Origin: a virus
IMG/VR virus record: IMGVR_UViG_3300022744_000038
Coordinates: 1-51,134 of that record
Length of the DNA: 51,134 nt
Direction: 5' to 3' (one strand)
The notes beneath the pieces were generated by a model. The model ran no database searches, was not told the origin of the DNA, and saw only the letters and a program-made list of their open reading frames with translations. The translations under genes and the position numbers were made by a program. Below are positions 1 through 8,294 of the stretch, one piece after another (the stretch's first letter is position 1; every line of letters starts with the position of its first letter).

Positions 1-1
1 G

Positions 2-118
2 GCGGCAGCCCTGGCTGAAGAAATGGGAATGTCGTACCAAAAGCTGCGGGCAAAAATGATTGATGAAGGTACTTGGCAGAAAAAAGTTAATCGCCCGGCT
101 GAAGCAGATATTAAATAA
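2..118 (+). CDS. Partial C-terminus of a small HTH-like protein
   Basis: An open frame enters from the left edge and stops at the TAA at 116-118, giving 38 C-terminal residues. They contain an AALAEEMGMSYQKLRAKM stretch that looks like a helix-turn-helix: alanine-rich first helix, a turn at Gly-Met, then a recognition-like helix. The start lies outside the window, so size and family are unknown. Ten bases after the stop begins the next gene, whose ribosome binding site overlaps this stop. Coding status is an inference from the open frame and the tight spacing. Confidence 0.55.
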   Translation, partial: AAALAEEMGMSYQKLRAKMIDEGTWQKKVNRPAEADIK

Positions 119-128
119 GGAGCATTTC

Positions 129-566
129 ATGTATATTTTCGATCTAGATGGTACTATTTCATTAAATGAACATCGCCAACACTACTTACCTAAGCAAGGA
201 AAGAAAGATTGGGCGGCATGGACTCGTGCGTGTATTTTCGATGATCCTAATCATAATATTGTTCGCATTATGCGTGAACTGTATTATGGAAATGATATAC
301 ATATTGTCTCAGGACGTAGTATGTCTGCGCACCAGGACACCTTAAGATGGTTAGATGCTCATGGAGTATGTTATGACACGCTAACTATGCGCCCAATTGG
401 AGATCATCGTGATGACACCATTATTAAATTGGAAATGTTACGTAGGATCGAAGCGGAACATCCCAATGATGTTGTAATTGCTATATTTGATGACAGGCAA
501 AAAGTTGTTGATATGTGGCGCCGAGAAGGCTATACCTGTTTGCAAGTAGCTCCAGGAGACTTTTAA
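129..566 (+). CDS. HAD-superfamily phosphatase, polynucleotide 3'-phosphatase-like
   Basis: The 145-residue protein has the four HAD motifs. They are motif I FDLDGT at residues 4-9 (Asp5 and Asp7), motif II with the Ser in IHIVSGRS, the motif III Lys in TIIKLEM and motif IV IAIFDDRQ near residue 125. Its size and motif spacing resemble the phosphatase half of T4-type polynucleotide kinase, without a kinase domain, so removal of 3'-phosphates from nucleic acid ends is a likely role (family inference). An upstream in-frame ATG at 60 exists. The ATG at 129 is preferred because AAGGAGC lies eight bases before it and the protein then starts directly on motif I. The stop overlaps the helicase start (TAATG), so the two are translationally coupled. 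Confidence 0.82.
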   Translation: MYIFDLDGTISLNEHRQHYLPKQGKKDWAAWTRACIFDDPNHNIVRIMRELYYGNDIHIVSGRSMSAHQDTLRWLDAHGVCYDTLTMRPIGDHRDDTIIKLEMLRRIEAEHPNDVVIAIFDDRQKVVDMWRREGYTCLQVAPGDF

Positions 567-1954
567 TGGACAATGAAGAACTAGATCGTCGCATAGCGAT
601 GATGGAAACTGACATGCCGTATACTTTAGACCCTCACCAAAAAGTGGGGGCTAAATTTATCTACACCCATAAGAATATTATTCTGGCAGATAAGATGGGT
701 TTAGGAAAAACTGCTACAGCTATTGTTGGTGCAGAATTAGGTGGACATTTACAGCACAATACATTGATCCCCTGCACTAAAAGTGCCTTGTCAGTCTGGC
801 CCGCACAGTTTGAAACTTGGATGCCTAAATACCTGGATAGATTAGTAGTTATTGAGGGCAGTAAAGCAAAGCGTACCAAGATATGGAATTCTTGTAAAGG
901 TAATGAAATTATAGTTGCCACGCATAATGTTATTTCCCAAGATATAGATATTGTTCCTCCACAGTGGAATCTTATCATAGCAGATGAGGCGCATAAATAT
1001 ATGCGTAGTCATAAAACAATCTCATATAAGCATCTACAGTCTTTAGAACGTAAGCAGGAAATAATTATTACGGGAACTCCTGCATCTAAGGGCGTATTAC
1101 ATATGTTTGGTTATTTGCATGCATTATACCCAAAACGATTTGCTTCATATTGGGCATTCATCAATAGATACCTGCGTATAGATGAAGGTGCATTTGGACA
1201 AGAAATTTTAGGTGCACAAAATATGGATGAATTGCGTTCAATCTTGTCTACTATTATGTTGCGCCGCATGATGTCTGCAGGAATGCCTACAAAACACCGT
1301 AGGCGTTTTCCGATTCAAATGAATGCGGAAGAACGTAAAGTATATGACACTATAGATAAGACTAACATTTGGAAACGTGGTGATGATTCCTATCTATTAT
1401 CTCCTTCAGAAATGTCTAATCAGTTAAGATTACGGCAATTATTGGTATGTCCTAAACTCATTGATCCTAACTTAGGCCCCGGTAGCGGCATTGAAGCGGT
1501 GATGACACACATAGATGATCAAGAGCTCGGACATGCAGTGATCTTTAGCCCTTTTGCGTCCGCATTTCCTTTTCTGGAAGAATGCATTGTAGGTGTATGG
1601 AAAAAGCCTGCATATATTCTTAAAGGAGGTATGGACGCTGCAACTGTAAAGAAAACTATCCAGGCATGGGAGAAAACCGGTGGTATAATGTTGTGCTCTA
1701 TACAGTTCGCCACTTCTTTTGACTTAACTAAAGCTTCAACAGCATATATGCTTGGTATGGATTGGGACCCAGATAATAATTATCAGGCTGAGGATCGTAT
1801 TCATAGACGATCTTCTGTGGCCGAAGACGTTATTATTTATTATGTGTTGCATGATACTGTTCTTATAGATAACCAGCTTAACATTATGAACGCCAAAACC
1901 GCGATGACTTACCATGATAATAAGGAATTCATTCCAGAATCTACCGACCGCTAA
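566..1954 (+). CDS. SNF2-type DEAD/DEAH-box helicase
   Basis: This 462-residue superfamily 2 ATPase shows Walker A ADKMGLGKT at residues 41-49, Walker B with the DEAH box (IIADEAHKY), motif III TGTPASKG, and a C-terminal helicase half ending in motif VI EDRIHRRSS. The composition and the MGLGKT form are typical of short phage SNF2-family helicases, which move on double-stranded DNA and act in replication or recombination. An open frame extends upstream to 515. The ATG at 566 has GGAG nine bases upstream and overlaps the previous stop, so it is chosen. It is the last gene before a promoter. Confidence 0.9.
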   Translation: MDNEELDRRIAMMETDMPYTLDPHQKVGAKFIYTHKNIILADKMGLGKTATAIVGAELGGHLQHNTLIPCTKSALSVWPAQFETWMPKYLDRLVVIEGSKAKRTKIWNSCKGNEIIVATHNVISQDIDIVPPQWNLIIADEAHKYMRSHKTISYKHLQSLERKQEIIITGTPASKGVLHMFGYLHALYPKRFASYWAFINRYLRIDEGAFGQEILGAQNMDELRSILSTIMLRRMMSAGMPTKHRRRFPIQMNAEERKVYDTIDKTNIWKRGDDSYLLSPSEMSNQLRLRQLLVCPKLIDPNLGPGSGIEAVMTHIDDQELGHAVIFSPFASAFPFLEECIVGVWKKPAYILKGGMDAATVKKTIQAWEKTGGIMLCSIQFATSFDLTKASTAYMLGMDWDPDNNYQAEDRIHRRSSVAEDVIIYYVLHDTVLIDNQLNIMNAKTAMTYHDNKEFIPESTDR

Positions 1955-2005
1955 GCGCTGTGTCCAAGGACTTATTAAAATTTAAAGTGGACCTATAAAT
2001 TCCTC

Positions 2006-2034
2006 TTGTAAGTTCCAAATAATTCCTATAAAAT
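2006..2034 (+). promoter_or_regulatory. Sigma-70-like promoter upstream of the nuclease/recombinase operon
   Basis: TTGTAA at 2006-2011 and TAAAAT at 2029-2034 are 17 bases apart. The spacer ends in TTCCTA, the same extended element that precedes other -10 boxes in this genome (11.4, 29.4, 33.0 and 38.3 kb). It lies in the 150-base gap between two genes, and the predicted transcript starts about 65 bases before the ATG at 2107. Confidence 0.6.
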
Positions 2035-2106
2035 ATTTTATATGGTGATTTGAAATGTTGTGATGCTCATCAGAACATTCTTTTAAAAACAACTCCGGGG
2101 AAATAA

Positions 2107-3201
2107 ATGACATCATTACCTATAGTTAATATTCGCACCAGCGATCGCATAGCATTTAAAAGATGTCGCCGTAAATGGGGTTTTAGCAGCCACCTTAGAT
2201 TAAATCGTACTGAAGATCAAGCTCGTGCACCTTTATGGTCAGGCACAGGTTTTCACTTTGCTATGGAAGATTTTCACGGACATAATCGATTTGGTGATCC
2301 GCGTAAAGCTTTTATGGCTTATGTAGCTGCCACACAAGCTACACCATTAAAAAGAGTTCCCGAAGATTTAGCTGAACAAATTGAACTTGTTCATGGAATG
2401 ATTGATTATTATTTAGACTGGTTAAGCACTCGCGATCATCTCAAAACGTTCGTATATGAAGGTAAGCCACAAGTTGAAGTAAATTTTCAAATACCTATTC
2501 CATTAGATCCTGCATACGTTGAAGCTTGTGGTTACAGTCAAGTTATGTATTCAGGAACTATTGATAGGGTAGTAGAAGATGAATATGGCAGATTATGGGT
2601 ATTAGACTATAAGACCGCCAAATCATTTGTAACATCACATTTAGACACGGATCCGCAAATTGGGGCATATTTATGGGCAGGATCAGTATTATATCCAGGA
2701 CGTCCGTTTGCAGGTTTCGTATACCAGCAGCATTTAAAGAAACTTGTAGAACCTCCTAAGTATTTAAGCAGTCGTAGAATGTTTTCTACCGCCAAGACGC
2801 AAGCGACCACCCACAAAGCATATTCTAAAGCTTTGAAGAACCTGTATGGAGATATTAAAGCGGCAAAACCGGCCGAAATTGAATATTTAAATTTCCTAGC
2901 AACCGAAGAATCTCCAGACATGGATGCTATGATTCGTAGAGACTGGGAATTTAGGAATGAAACACAAATATCTGCGGAAGGGGCTAAAATCTTAATGGAA
3001 GCTGCAGATATGATAAATCCCGAACTACCTATGTATCCTAATCCAACGCGTGATTGTGCATTTGATTGTTCATTTAAAATGTCGTGCATTATGATGGATG
3101 ATGGATCTGACTGGGAAGGAGATTTACTAACAAGTACAATTGCTCGGGATGACAAAAATGATAACTGGAGGAAATATTTAATATGGCCGAACAACCCTTA
3201 A
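2107..3201 (+). CDS. PD-(D/E)XK nuclease, Cas4/RecB-like, probable Fe-S protein
   Basis: This 364-residue protein carries the RecB-type nuclease core. GTIDRVVEDEYGRLWVLDYKTAKS near residue 150-175 supplies the Asp and the D-x-K catalytic signature. A cysteine near the N-terminus (FKRCRRKW) and three near the C-terminus (RDCAFDCSFKMSC) match the split cysteine set that holds a 4Fe-4S cluster in Cas4 and AddB relatives. The likely role is DNA end resection for recombination or replication. It is the first gene after a promoter and overlaps the RecA-fold ATPase gene by 19 bases; the two gene types commonly occur together in phages. GGGGAAAT precedes the start. Confidence 0.85.
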   Translation: MTSLPIVNIRTSDRIAFKRCRRKWGFSSHLRLNRTEDQARAPLWSGTGFHFAMEDFHGHNRFGDPRKAFMAYVAATQATPLKRVPEDLAEQIELVHGMIDYYLDWLSTRDHLKTFVYEGKPQVEVNFQIPIPLDPAYVEACGYSQVMYSGTIDRVVEDEYGRLWVLDYKTAKSFVTSHLDTDPQIGAYLWAGSVLYPGRPFAGFVYQQHLKKLVEPPKYLSSRRMFSTAKTQATTHKAYSKALKNLYGDIKAAKPAEIEYLNFLATEESPDMDAMIRRDWEFRNETQISAEGAKILMEAADMINPELPMYPNPTRDCAFDCSFKMSCIMMDDGSDWEGDLLTSTIARDDKNDNWRKYLIWPNNP

Positions 3202-4133
3202 AACCACCTACTAAAACGACCCCTAAAGTAACAACCTCATCACCTACTCCGGTAGGTGGTACTGTTTTAAAACCAGAAGTAGCACCTGCCTTTAAAATTA
3301 AAACCCGTGATGATAGGGTTGCAGCGCGTTACATTAAGGCACTGATATATGCGGATTTTGGTGTAGGTAAAACTTACCTTGCTGGTACCTCAGCTTCAGT
3401 ACCCTCCATGAATGATGTTATTTCTATTTCAGCTGAATCTGGAGATTTAACTTGGGATACGGATGATTCCGGAGTACATGCTTTTGATAGGATTGATTCT
3501 GTGTCGGTGAATAACTATAAAACCGTAGTTAAGGTATATGACTTTCTTAAGACTCATTGTGACTTACGTGATAAAGAAACCCCTGAAGCACGGGAAGCTT
3601 TAATTAAATTGCAAGCACGATTTATGGGAGTAGATCCTGCAGAAATTGATGAGCCCCGGCGCTATCGTACGGTTATCGTGGATTCATTAACTGAGGTTGA
3701 AGCTTATTGTATGATGCAGCTATTAAACATTACAGACCGGACTAGTTTAGCAGATGAGTCACAGACTGCTGAGTGGGCGGAGTATAAAAAGCAACATACT
3801 ATGGTACAACGACTTGTACGCGCATTACGCGATCTGCCCATGAACGTTATTTTTGTTTGTGCGCGGACCTACGTACAAGATGAAACTAAACGTTTCTTGT
3901 ATTCTCCTGCTATGACTGGTAAATTATCCAGCCAAATTCAGGGGTTCATGGATATTGTAGGATATCTAACTTCTACGTTAGGTGATGACGGCAAATTTGT
4001 CCGTAAACTTCACGTACAGCCTACGGGTAAATTCGCAGCTAAGTGCAGGCTGTCGAATTTCCGTAAGCCGTTTTGGGAGAATCCTACAATGGAACGCATT
4101 CTTAAAGACGTGGGAATGTTAAGAGCACAATAA
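3183..4133 (+). CDS. RecA-fold ATPase, Sak4-like recombination protein
   Basis: The 316-residue protein has a P-loop IYADFGVGKT ending at residue 64 and a Walker B RTVIVDS near residue 160. The preceding 40 residues are Pro/Thr-rich and probably disordered. This matches phage nucleotide-binding proteins of the AAA_24/Sak4 type, single-strand-annealing or RecA-like ATPases. It overlaps the nuclease gene and is followed by an ssDNA-binding protein, the usual Sak4 neighbourhood. The start has a strong GGAGGAAAT upstream. Recombination or annealing activity is inferred from family and context. Confidence 0.82.
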   Translation: MAEQPLKPPTKTTPKVTTSSPTPVGGTVLKPEVAPAFKIKTRDDRVAARYIKALIYADFGVGKTYLAGTSASVPSMNDVISISAESGDLTWDTDDSGVHAFDRIDSVSVNNYKTVVKVYDFLKTHCDLRDKETPEAREALIKLQARFMGVDPAEIDEPRRYRTVIVDSLTEVEAYCMMQLLNITDRTSLADESQTAEWAEYKKQHTMVQRLVRALRDLPMNVIFVCARTYVQDETKRFLYSPAMTGKLSSQIQGFMDIVGYLTSTLGDDGKFVRKLHVQPTGKFAAKCRLSNFRKPFWENPTMERILKDVGMLRAQ

Positions 4134-4182
4134 TACGTCTAAATTTACAAACCAAACTAAACCAAACTGAAAGGACTACACT

Positions 4183-4638
4183 ATGAGTAATGAAGGCGCA
4201 GAATTTGAAAATGGATCAGCTGCACAGGTTGATCTGTCGGGCGTAGAAGAAGATGCGGGTTTTGAACTTCTTCCTAAAGGTACTTACGACGTTATCGTGG
4301 AAAATGCTGAGGCTAAAACTAGCTCAAGCGGCAATCCGATGTTCTCACTGACTTTGGTGGTTACTTCGGGTGACTTCGAAAACCGTAAGTTGTTTACTCA
4401 CGTTGTCTTCGCTCCTAAGACTATGGGACAAGCAAAACGCACAATCAATCGTTTGGGACTGGCTGAGCTGCTCGAAGGTCCTTTTGCGGTCGATCAAGAT
4501 ACTGCAGATAAATTTGTAGGTATCTATGCGCGCGCAGTTGTCGGTATTCAGAAATATGAAGGTGAAGACCGCAACAATGTGAAAAACTTGCTGCCTGCAA
4601 TGGGGGAATCTGATGGATTCCTTAACTCAGAAGACTAA
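4183..4638 (+). CDS. DUF669-type single-stranded DNA-binding protein
   Basis: The 151-residue acidic protein has the DUF669 pattern: FELLPKGTYDVIVENAEAKTSSSGNPMFSL, then a KLFTHV strand, then an alpha-helical AKRTINRLGL region and an acidic tail. In phages these proteins sit next to Sak4 ATPases and are thought to act as ssDNA-binding proteins. AAAGGA precedes the ATG. The 49-base gap upstream has a short direct repeat (ACCAAACT twice) but no clear promoter. The gene's end overlaps the following HTH gene. Confidence 0.8.
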   Translation: MSNEGAEFENGSAAQVDLSGVEEDAGFELLPKGTYDVIVENAEAKTSSSGNPMFSLTLVVTSGDFENRKLFTHVVFAPKTMGQAKRTINRLGLAELLEGPFAVDQDTADKFVGIYARAVVGIQKYEGEDRNNVKNLLPAMGESDGFLNSED

Positions 4639-4894
4639 GGCAATACAAGAGTTAGCTTCACGAGGATATATTTCACTAAGTAAGTTTGCATTGCTAGCTG
4701 GGGTGTCATATCCAACAGCACTTAAGCTAGCAAAAGACGGAAAAGTTGAAACGACGCAAGTCGGGAGCGTATATCGGGTTTATACCGATGAAGTTCATAG
4801 ATTCCTTCGTGAAGGTAACCGTCAGGAAAATGGGAGCGATCCCATTTTTCTATTACCCAATTCCTTCCCAACCCCTGATATATTTGAGGATTAA
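4613..4894 (+). CDS. Small MerR/excisionase-type HTH DNA-binding protein
   Basis: The protein has 93 residues. Residues 17-65 form a winged-helix pattern (YISLSKFALLAGVSYPTALK, then GKVETTQVGSVYRVYTDEVHRFL) like HTH_17/excisionase-type domains. The C-terminus is short and low in complexity. The gene overlaps the preceding ssDNA-binding gene by 26 bases and ends four bases before queC, at the head of the deazaguanine genes. It could be a regulator or a DNA-architecture protein. No target site is evident. Confidence 0.7.
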   Translation: MDSLTQKTKAIQELASRGYISLSKFALLAGVSYPTALKLAKDGKVETTQVGSVYRVYTDEVHRFLREGNRQENGSDPIFLLPNSFPTPDIFED

Positions 4895-4897
4895 ATT

Positions 4898-5593
4898 ATG
4901 ACAAGAGTACTGGTATTACATAGTGGCGGTTTAGATAGTTCCGTTGCTTTAATGGCAGCCGTAGAAGAATATGGAGCTGCAAATGTTGTTTCTTTGGGCA
5001 TTGATTATGGTCAACGTCATCTTAAAGAATTGGAGTATGCTAAACAGTTGTGCCAAGTACTCGGCGTTGAGCGGGACACTGTTAAGTTACCTAAAATTGA
5101 GGGCGTCATGTTAACCGATGCTTCGATTGAAATTCCAAAGATTTCCTATGATGAGATTGAAGGTATTTCGCCAACATATGTTCCATTTCGTAATGGCCTT
5201 ATGCTCTCAGTTATTGCGTCTAAAGCGCAGAACGAGGGCTTTGATATTATTGTCTATGGTGCGCATGCGGAAGATGCTAAGAATTGGGCATATCCAGATT
5301 GTACTCCTGAATTCAATGGTGCTATGGCAAATGCGATCTTTATTGGTACCTACCAAAAGGTTCGTTTGCATACACCTTTCCAATGGGCGGAAAAGCATGA
5401 AATTGCTTTAAAAGGTGGTTTACTAGAAGACGATTACCGGCGCAGAAATAAGGTAGGTACCAGTTTGCTTGCGTTAACTTGGTCTTGCTATAAAGGTGAT
5501 GAACATCATTGTGGTACATGTCCAACATGTCGCGCACGAAAAGAAGCTTTTATTAAAGCCGGCGTCACTGATCCTACAATTTATGCGGAGTAG
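4898..5593 (+). CDS. queC: 7-cyano-7-deazaguanine (preQ0) synthase
   Basis: QueC converts 7-carboxy-7-deazaguanine to preQ0 with ammonia and ATP. The 231-residue protein has the PP-loop SGGLDSS at residues 9-15 and the zinc cysteines at 197, 205, 208 and 211 (HCGTCPTC). Length is that of a normal QueC; no glutamine-amidotransferase (Gat) domain is fused, unlike the Gat-QueC proteins reported to make archaeosine-type DNA bases. It is the first of five clustered 7-deazaguanine genes; folE starts three bases later. Function is confident; the final base in the DNA is inferred. Confidence 0.95.
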   Translation: MTRVLVLHSGGLDSSVALMAAVEEYGAANVVSLGIDYGQRHLKELEYAKQLCQVLGVERDTVKLPKIEGVMLTDASIEIPKISYDEIEGISPTYVPFRNGLMLSVIASKAQNEGFDIIVYGAHAEDAKNWAYPDCTPEFNGAMANAIFIGTYQKVRLHTPFQWAEKHEIALKGGLLEDDYRRRNKVGTSLLALTWSCYKGDEHHCGTCPTCRARKEAFIKAGVTDPTIYAE

Positions 5594-5596
5594 AAT

Positions 5597-6295
5597 ATGA
5601 GTGAAAATCATCCAGTAGAACGTACTTTAAAAGTTTCGGAGCGCATTCGCAATAGATTGAAAGAAGCTGAAGCTCCTTTCTTTGCTAATGATTCTATTGC
5701 AGCGTTCATCAAAGAAGGTGAAATTGAAGAACTAAAAAAAGAAGCTGCAGGGCATATAGAAGCTTTGTTGGATACTTTGGTTATTGATCGTGAGCATGAT
5801 CATAATACCAAAGATACTGCCGCCAGAGTAGCTAAGATGTACATAGATGAAGTGATGATGGGAAGGTATTTCCCATCACCAAAAATTACAGCATTTCCAA
5901 ATGCCAAACATTTAGATGAAATTATTGCTGTAGGACCTATCGAAATCCGCTCTATGTGTTCTCACCACTTAGTGCCGATTATAGGACAAATTTGGATCGG
6001 TGTTATTCCCGGTGAAACGGTAATTGGTCTTTCCAAGTTTAATCGTTTAGCACATTGGATAATGTCTCGCCCACAGATTCAGGAAGAAGCCTGTGTACAA
6101 TTAGTAGATATGCTGGAAAAAGAATTACATACCAGCAATGTTATGCTAGTCATGCGTGCAGAGCATATGTGCATGAAGTGGAGAGGTGTTAAGGATAACT
6201 CTGTAATGGGTAATTCGATCGTGCGAGGAGTATTTGGTAAAAATCCTGCCGCAAAAATGGAATTTCTGGAAATCATTAAAGGAATGGGGTATTAA
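5597..6295 (+). CDS. folE: GTP cyclohydrolase I
   Basis: This enzyme opens GTP to dihydroneopterin triphosphate, the first step towards preQ0. The 232-residue protein shows the FolE core: IEIRSMCSHHLVPIIGQIW with zinc ligands Cys and His, GLSKFNRLAHW, and AEHMCMKWRGVKDN with the third ligand Cys. The N-terminal 60 residues are charged and less conserved. It lies between queC and queD with almost no gaps, so its product is expected to feed preQ0 synthesis rather than folate. Confidence 0.94.
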   Translation: MSENHPVERTLKVSERIRNRLKEAEAPFFANDSIAAFIKEGEIEELKKEAAGHIEALLDTLVIDREHDHNTKDTAARVAKMYIDEVMMGRYFPSPKITAFPNAKHLDEIIAVGPIEIRSMCSHHLVPIIGQIWIGVIPGETVIGLSKFNRLAHWIMSRPQIQEEACVQLVDMLEKELHTSNVMLVMRAEHMCMKWRGVKDNSVMGNSIVRGVFGKNPAAKMEFLEIIKGMGY

Positions 6296-6802
6296 ATGAA
6301 TGAACCGTTTGAAATTATCCGGGAGATCGGAATTGATGCGGGACATAGAGTAACTCACCATGGTTCCAAATGTAAAAACCTTCATGGACATCGATATACG
6401 GTTCAAGCGTGTGTAAAAGGCACGCTTTTTCCATCCGGAGAACAAGAAGGTATGGTTCTTGATTTTGGTTTCCTGAAAGAACTAATGATGGAACATATTG
6501 ATGAACCTTGCGATCATGGTATGACTCTTTGGGTTGATGATCCGCTTGTTGGAACAATGTTCTTAACTCCTGAACAACTTGTAATGGCCAAGTATAGCAT
6601 TGAAACAAGTGGATATTGGTTAGGATATGGAAATGGTGGAAAGCTTTATTTAGTTCCATTTGTTCCGACTGCCGAAAATCTAGCCAGACATTGGTTTCAA
6701 AGATTACAACAGCCCGTTGCAAGCCGTACCCAAGGCCAGGGTGAAATCTCATACGTTAAAGTATGGGAAACACCTAATGGAATTGCAAAATACCCAGCTT
6801 AA
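6296..6802 (+). CDS. queD: 6-carboxytetrahydropterin synthase
   Basis: QueD turns dihydroneopterin triphosphate into 6-carboxy-tetrahydropterin. The 168-residue protein has zinc histidines His17, His30 and His32 (DAGHR and NLHGHRY) and the catalytic Cys26 in SKCKNLHGH. The acidic DFGFLKEL and the CDHGMTL segment follow. It is somewhat longer than bacterial QueD because of an insertion around residues 88-115. Its start directly abuts the folE stop. Confidence 0.94.
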   Translation: MNEPFEIIREIGIDAGHRVTHHGSKCKNLHGHRYTVQACVKGTLFPSGEQEGMVLDFGFLKELMMEHIDEPCDHGMTLWVDDPLVGTMFLTPEQLVMAKYSIETSGYWLGYGNGGKLYLVPFVPTAENLARHWFQRLQQPVASRTQGQGEISYVKVWETPNGIAKYPA

Positions 6803-6811
6803 GGAAATAAC

Positions 6812-7453
6812 ATGACTATACATACAATTGCCATCTTTGATACTGAGACTACTGGCTTGCCTGTCGCTAAGGCATCTTATCAATCACCTCAGCAGCCACA
6901 TATTATGCAATTAGCTACAATGCTTATTGATGATGTAGGTAACTCTTTAAAAAAGTTTAACCGTTTAATTAAACCTGAAGGATACACACGTGTAGATGAA
7001 GGGGCTTTTAATGCACACGGAATATCTTTTGAAAAAGCTATGGATGAAGGTATTCCGCGTAAAGAAGTATTTGATGAATGGCGTGAACTAACTCGTGATA
7101 GTGTTTTATTAGTAGGACATAACGTATCTTTTGATAGAAGGTTATTGGATATCAATATGTGGCGTACTTATCACCATTTAAACCAGTCCTACAGAAGTAA
7201 ACCTACCTTCTGTACAATGCATTCATATACCAAGCAAGTAAAATTACCTGCAACGGCTAAGATGAAACAATATGGTTTTGGTCCATATAAAGCACCTACA
7301 TTGCAAGAGTTACACCAATTTTTATTTGGGGAACCTTTTGATAAGGCACACGATGCTATGGCAGACGTAGAAGCTTGTGCTAAAGCATTTTTAGTACATC
7401 CGGATAGGCCAAGTATAAAAAATATTCTGAGCCAACCACAAAAATTGCGTTGA
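6812..7453 (+). CDS. DEDDh 3'-5' exonuclease (DnaQ-like)
   Basis: The 213-residue protein carries exo I IFDTETTGLP at the N-terminus, exo II around HNVSFDRRLLD, and exo III HDAMADVEACAKAF, the DEDDh set of the DnaQ/RNase T family. It is a stand-alone nuclease inserted between queD and queE. The DNA polymerase further downstream has its own exonuclease domain, so this protein may serve repair, host DNA turnover or RNA trimming. AAGGAAA precedes the ATG. Confidence 0.88.
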   Translation: MTIHTIAIFDTETTGLPVAKASYQSPQQPHIMQLATMLIDDVGNSLKKFNRLIKPEGYTRVDEGAFNAHGISFEKAMDEGIPRKEVFDEWRELTRDSVLLVGHNVSFDRRLLDINMWRTYHHLNQSYRSKPTFCTMHSYTKQVKLPATAKMKQYGFGPYKAPTLQELHQFLFGEPFDKAHDAMADVEACAKAFLVHPDRPSIKNILSQPQKLR

Positions 7454-7478
7454 TTGTTCTTTAAAATTAGGCTAATAT
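7450..7478 (+). promoter_or_regulatory. Probable promoter before queE-dpdA-polymerase
   Basis: TTGATT at 7450-7455 and TAATAT at 7473-7478 are separated by 17 bases in the 44-base gap before queE. It overlaps the end of the exonuclease gene and would give a short leader carrying TAGGAG before the queE ATG. Confidence 0.5.
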
Positions 7479-7497
7479 AAATAATAGGAGTTATTTA

Positions 7498-8262
7498 ATG
7501 ACTGACAAAAAACTGCCACTAATTGAGCTATTTGGTCCAACAATTCAGGGTGAAGGTACAATGTGTGGTAAAGTCACACATTTTTTGCGCCTCGGAATAT
7601 GTGATTCTAAATGCACTATGTGTGATTCCAAGCATGCAGTAGATCCTGAACAAATTAAGAAATGGGCTAGATATCTTACTATACCTGAAATTCTCGATGA
7701 AATTGCATTGTTGCCAAAAGCTCCTTGGATGACCTTAACGGGAGGTAATCCTTGTGTACATAATTTGGCAGACTTAGTTACAGGTATTCAAGCAATGGGT
7801 ATGAAAGTGGCATTGGAAACTCAAGGTACCTTTTTTCCGTCTTGGGTACATAAGTGTAATCTAGTGACTATATCACCTAAAGGACCTGGTATGGGAGAAA
7901 TGTTTAATGAGAACCTGTATGAACCTTGGGCAGACTTTCAAAATGAAATGCTGTATATGCGTAAAGAGCAACCTAGCACATGGGCTCCTGAAACTTGCTT
8001 AAAGGTAGTAGTATTTAATGAACAAGATTTAGCGTTTGCTAAATATGTATGGGATCTTACACCTGATGTGCCTTTATTCTTGTCTTTAGGCAATAGCTGG
8101 TTGCCTGATGAATCTGATGTTACGGGAGATGAGCATGTACTTAAGCTTACCGCTAAATATCGTGAAATGGCTGAACTACTTTATAAAGATCCTGTACTAT
8201 GTAATGCAAGATTCTTGCCACAGTTGCATACACTAATCTGGTCTAATGATAAAGGTAGATAG
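7498..8262 (+). CDS. queE: 7-carboxy-7-deazaguanine synthase (radical SAM)
   Basis: QueE ring-contracts 6-carboxy-tetrahydropterin to 7-carboxy-7-deazaguanine. The 254-residue protein begins with PTIQGEGTMCGK, has the QueE-type C-x3-C-x2-C cluster at Cys35, Cys39 and Cys42 that binds a 4Fe-4S centre, and then TLTGGNPCVHNL, the SAM-contacting glycine motif. The C-terminal 110 residues are longer than in minimal QueE proteins. It has its own likely promoter and a good TAGGAG site. Confidence 0.94.
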   Translation: MTDKKLPLIELFGPTIQGEGTMCGKVTHFLRLGICDSKCTMCDSKHAVDPEQIKKWARYLTIPEILDEIALLPKAPWMTLTGGNPCVHNLADLVTGIQAMGMKVALETQGTFFPSWVHKCNLVTISPKGPGMGEMFNENLYEPWADFQNEMLYMRKEQPSTWAPETCLKVVVFNEQDLAFAKYVWDLTPDVPLFLSLGNSWLPDESDVTGDEHVLKLTAKYREMAELLYKDPVLCNARFLPQLHTLIWSNDKGR

Positions 8263-8279
8263 GTAATATATTACTATCT
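8257..8279 (+). other. Hairpin over the queE stop codon
   Basis: AGATAG, then the self-complementary GTAATATATTAC, then TATCT form an 11-base-pair AT-rich stem with one bulged G and almost no loop. It includes the queE stop codon and ends 15 bases before the dpdA start. No T-run follows, so a classic terminator is unlikely. It could tune translation or stabilise the upstream RNA. Confidence 0.4.
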
Positions 8280-8294
8280 GACAGGAAAATTTAA

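Noticed and set aside
2607-3194. Long minus-strand frame (195 codons) opposite the nuclease gene
   Set aside because: A frame shadow of the clearly recognised PD-(D/E)XK gene; no protein character.
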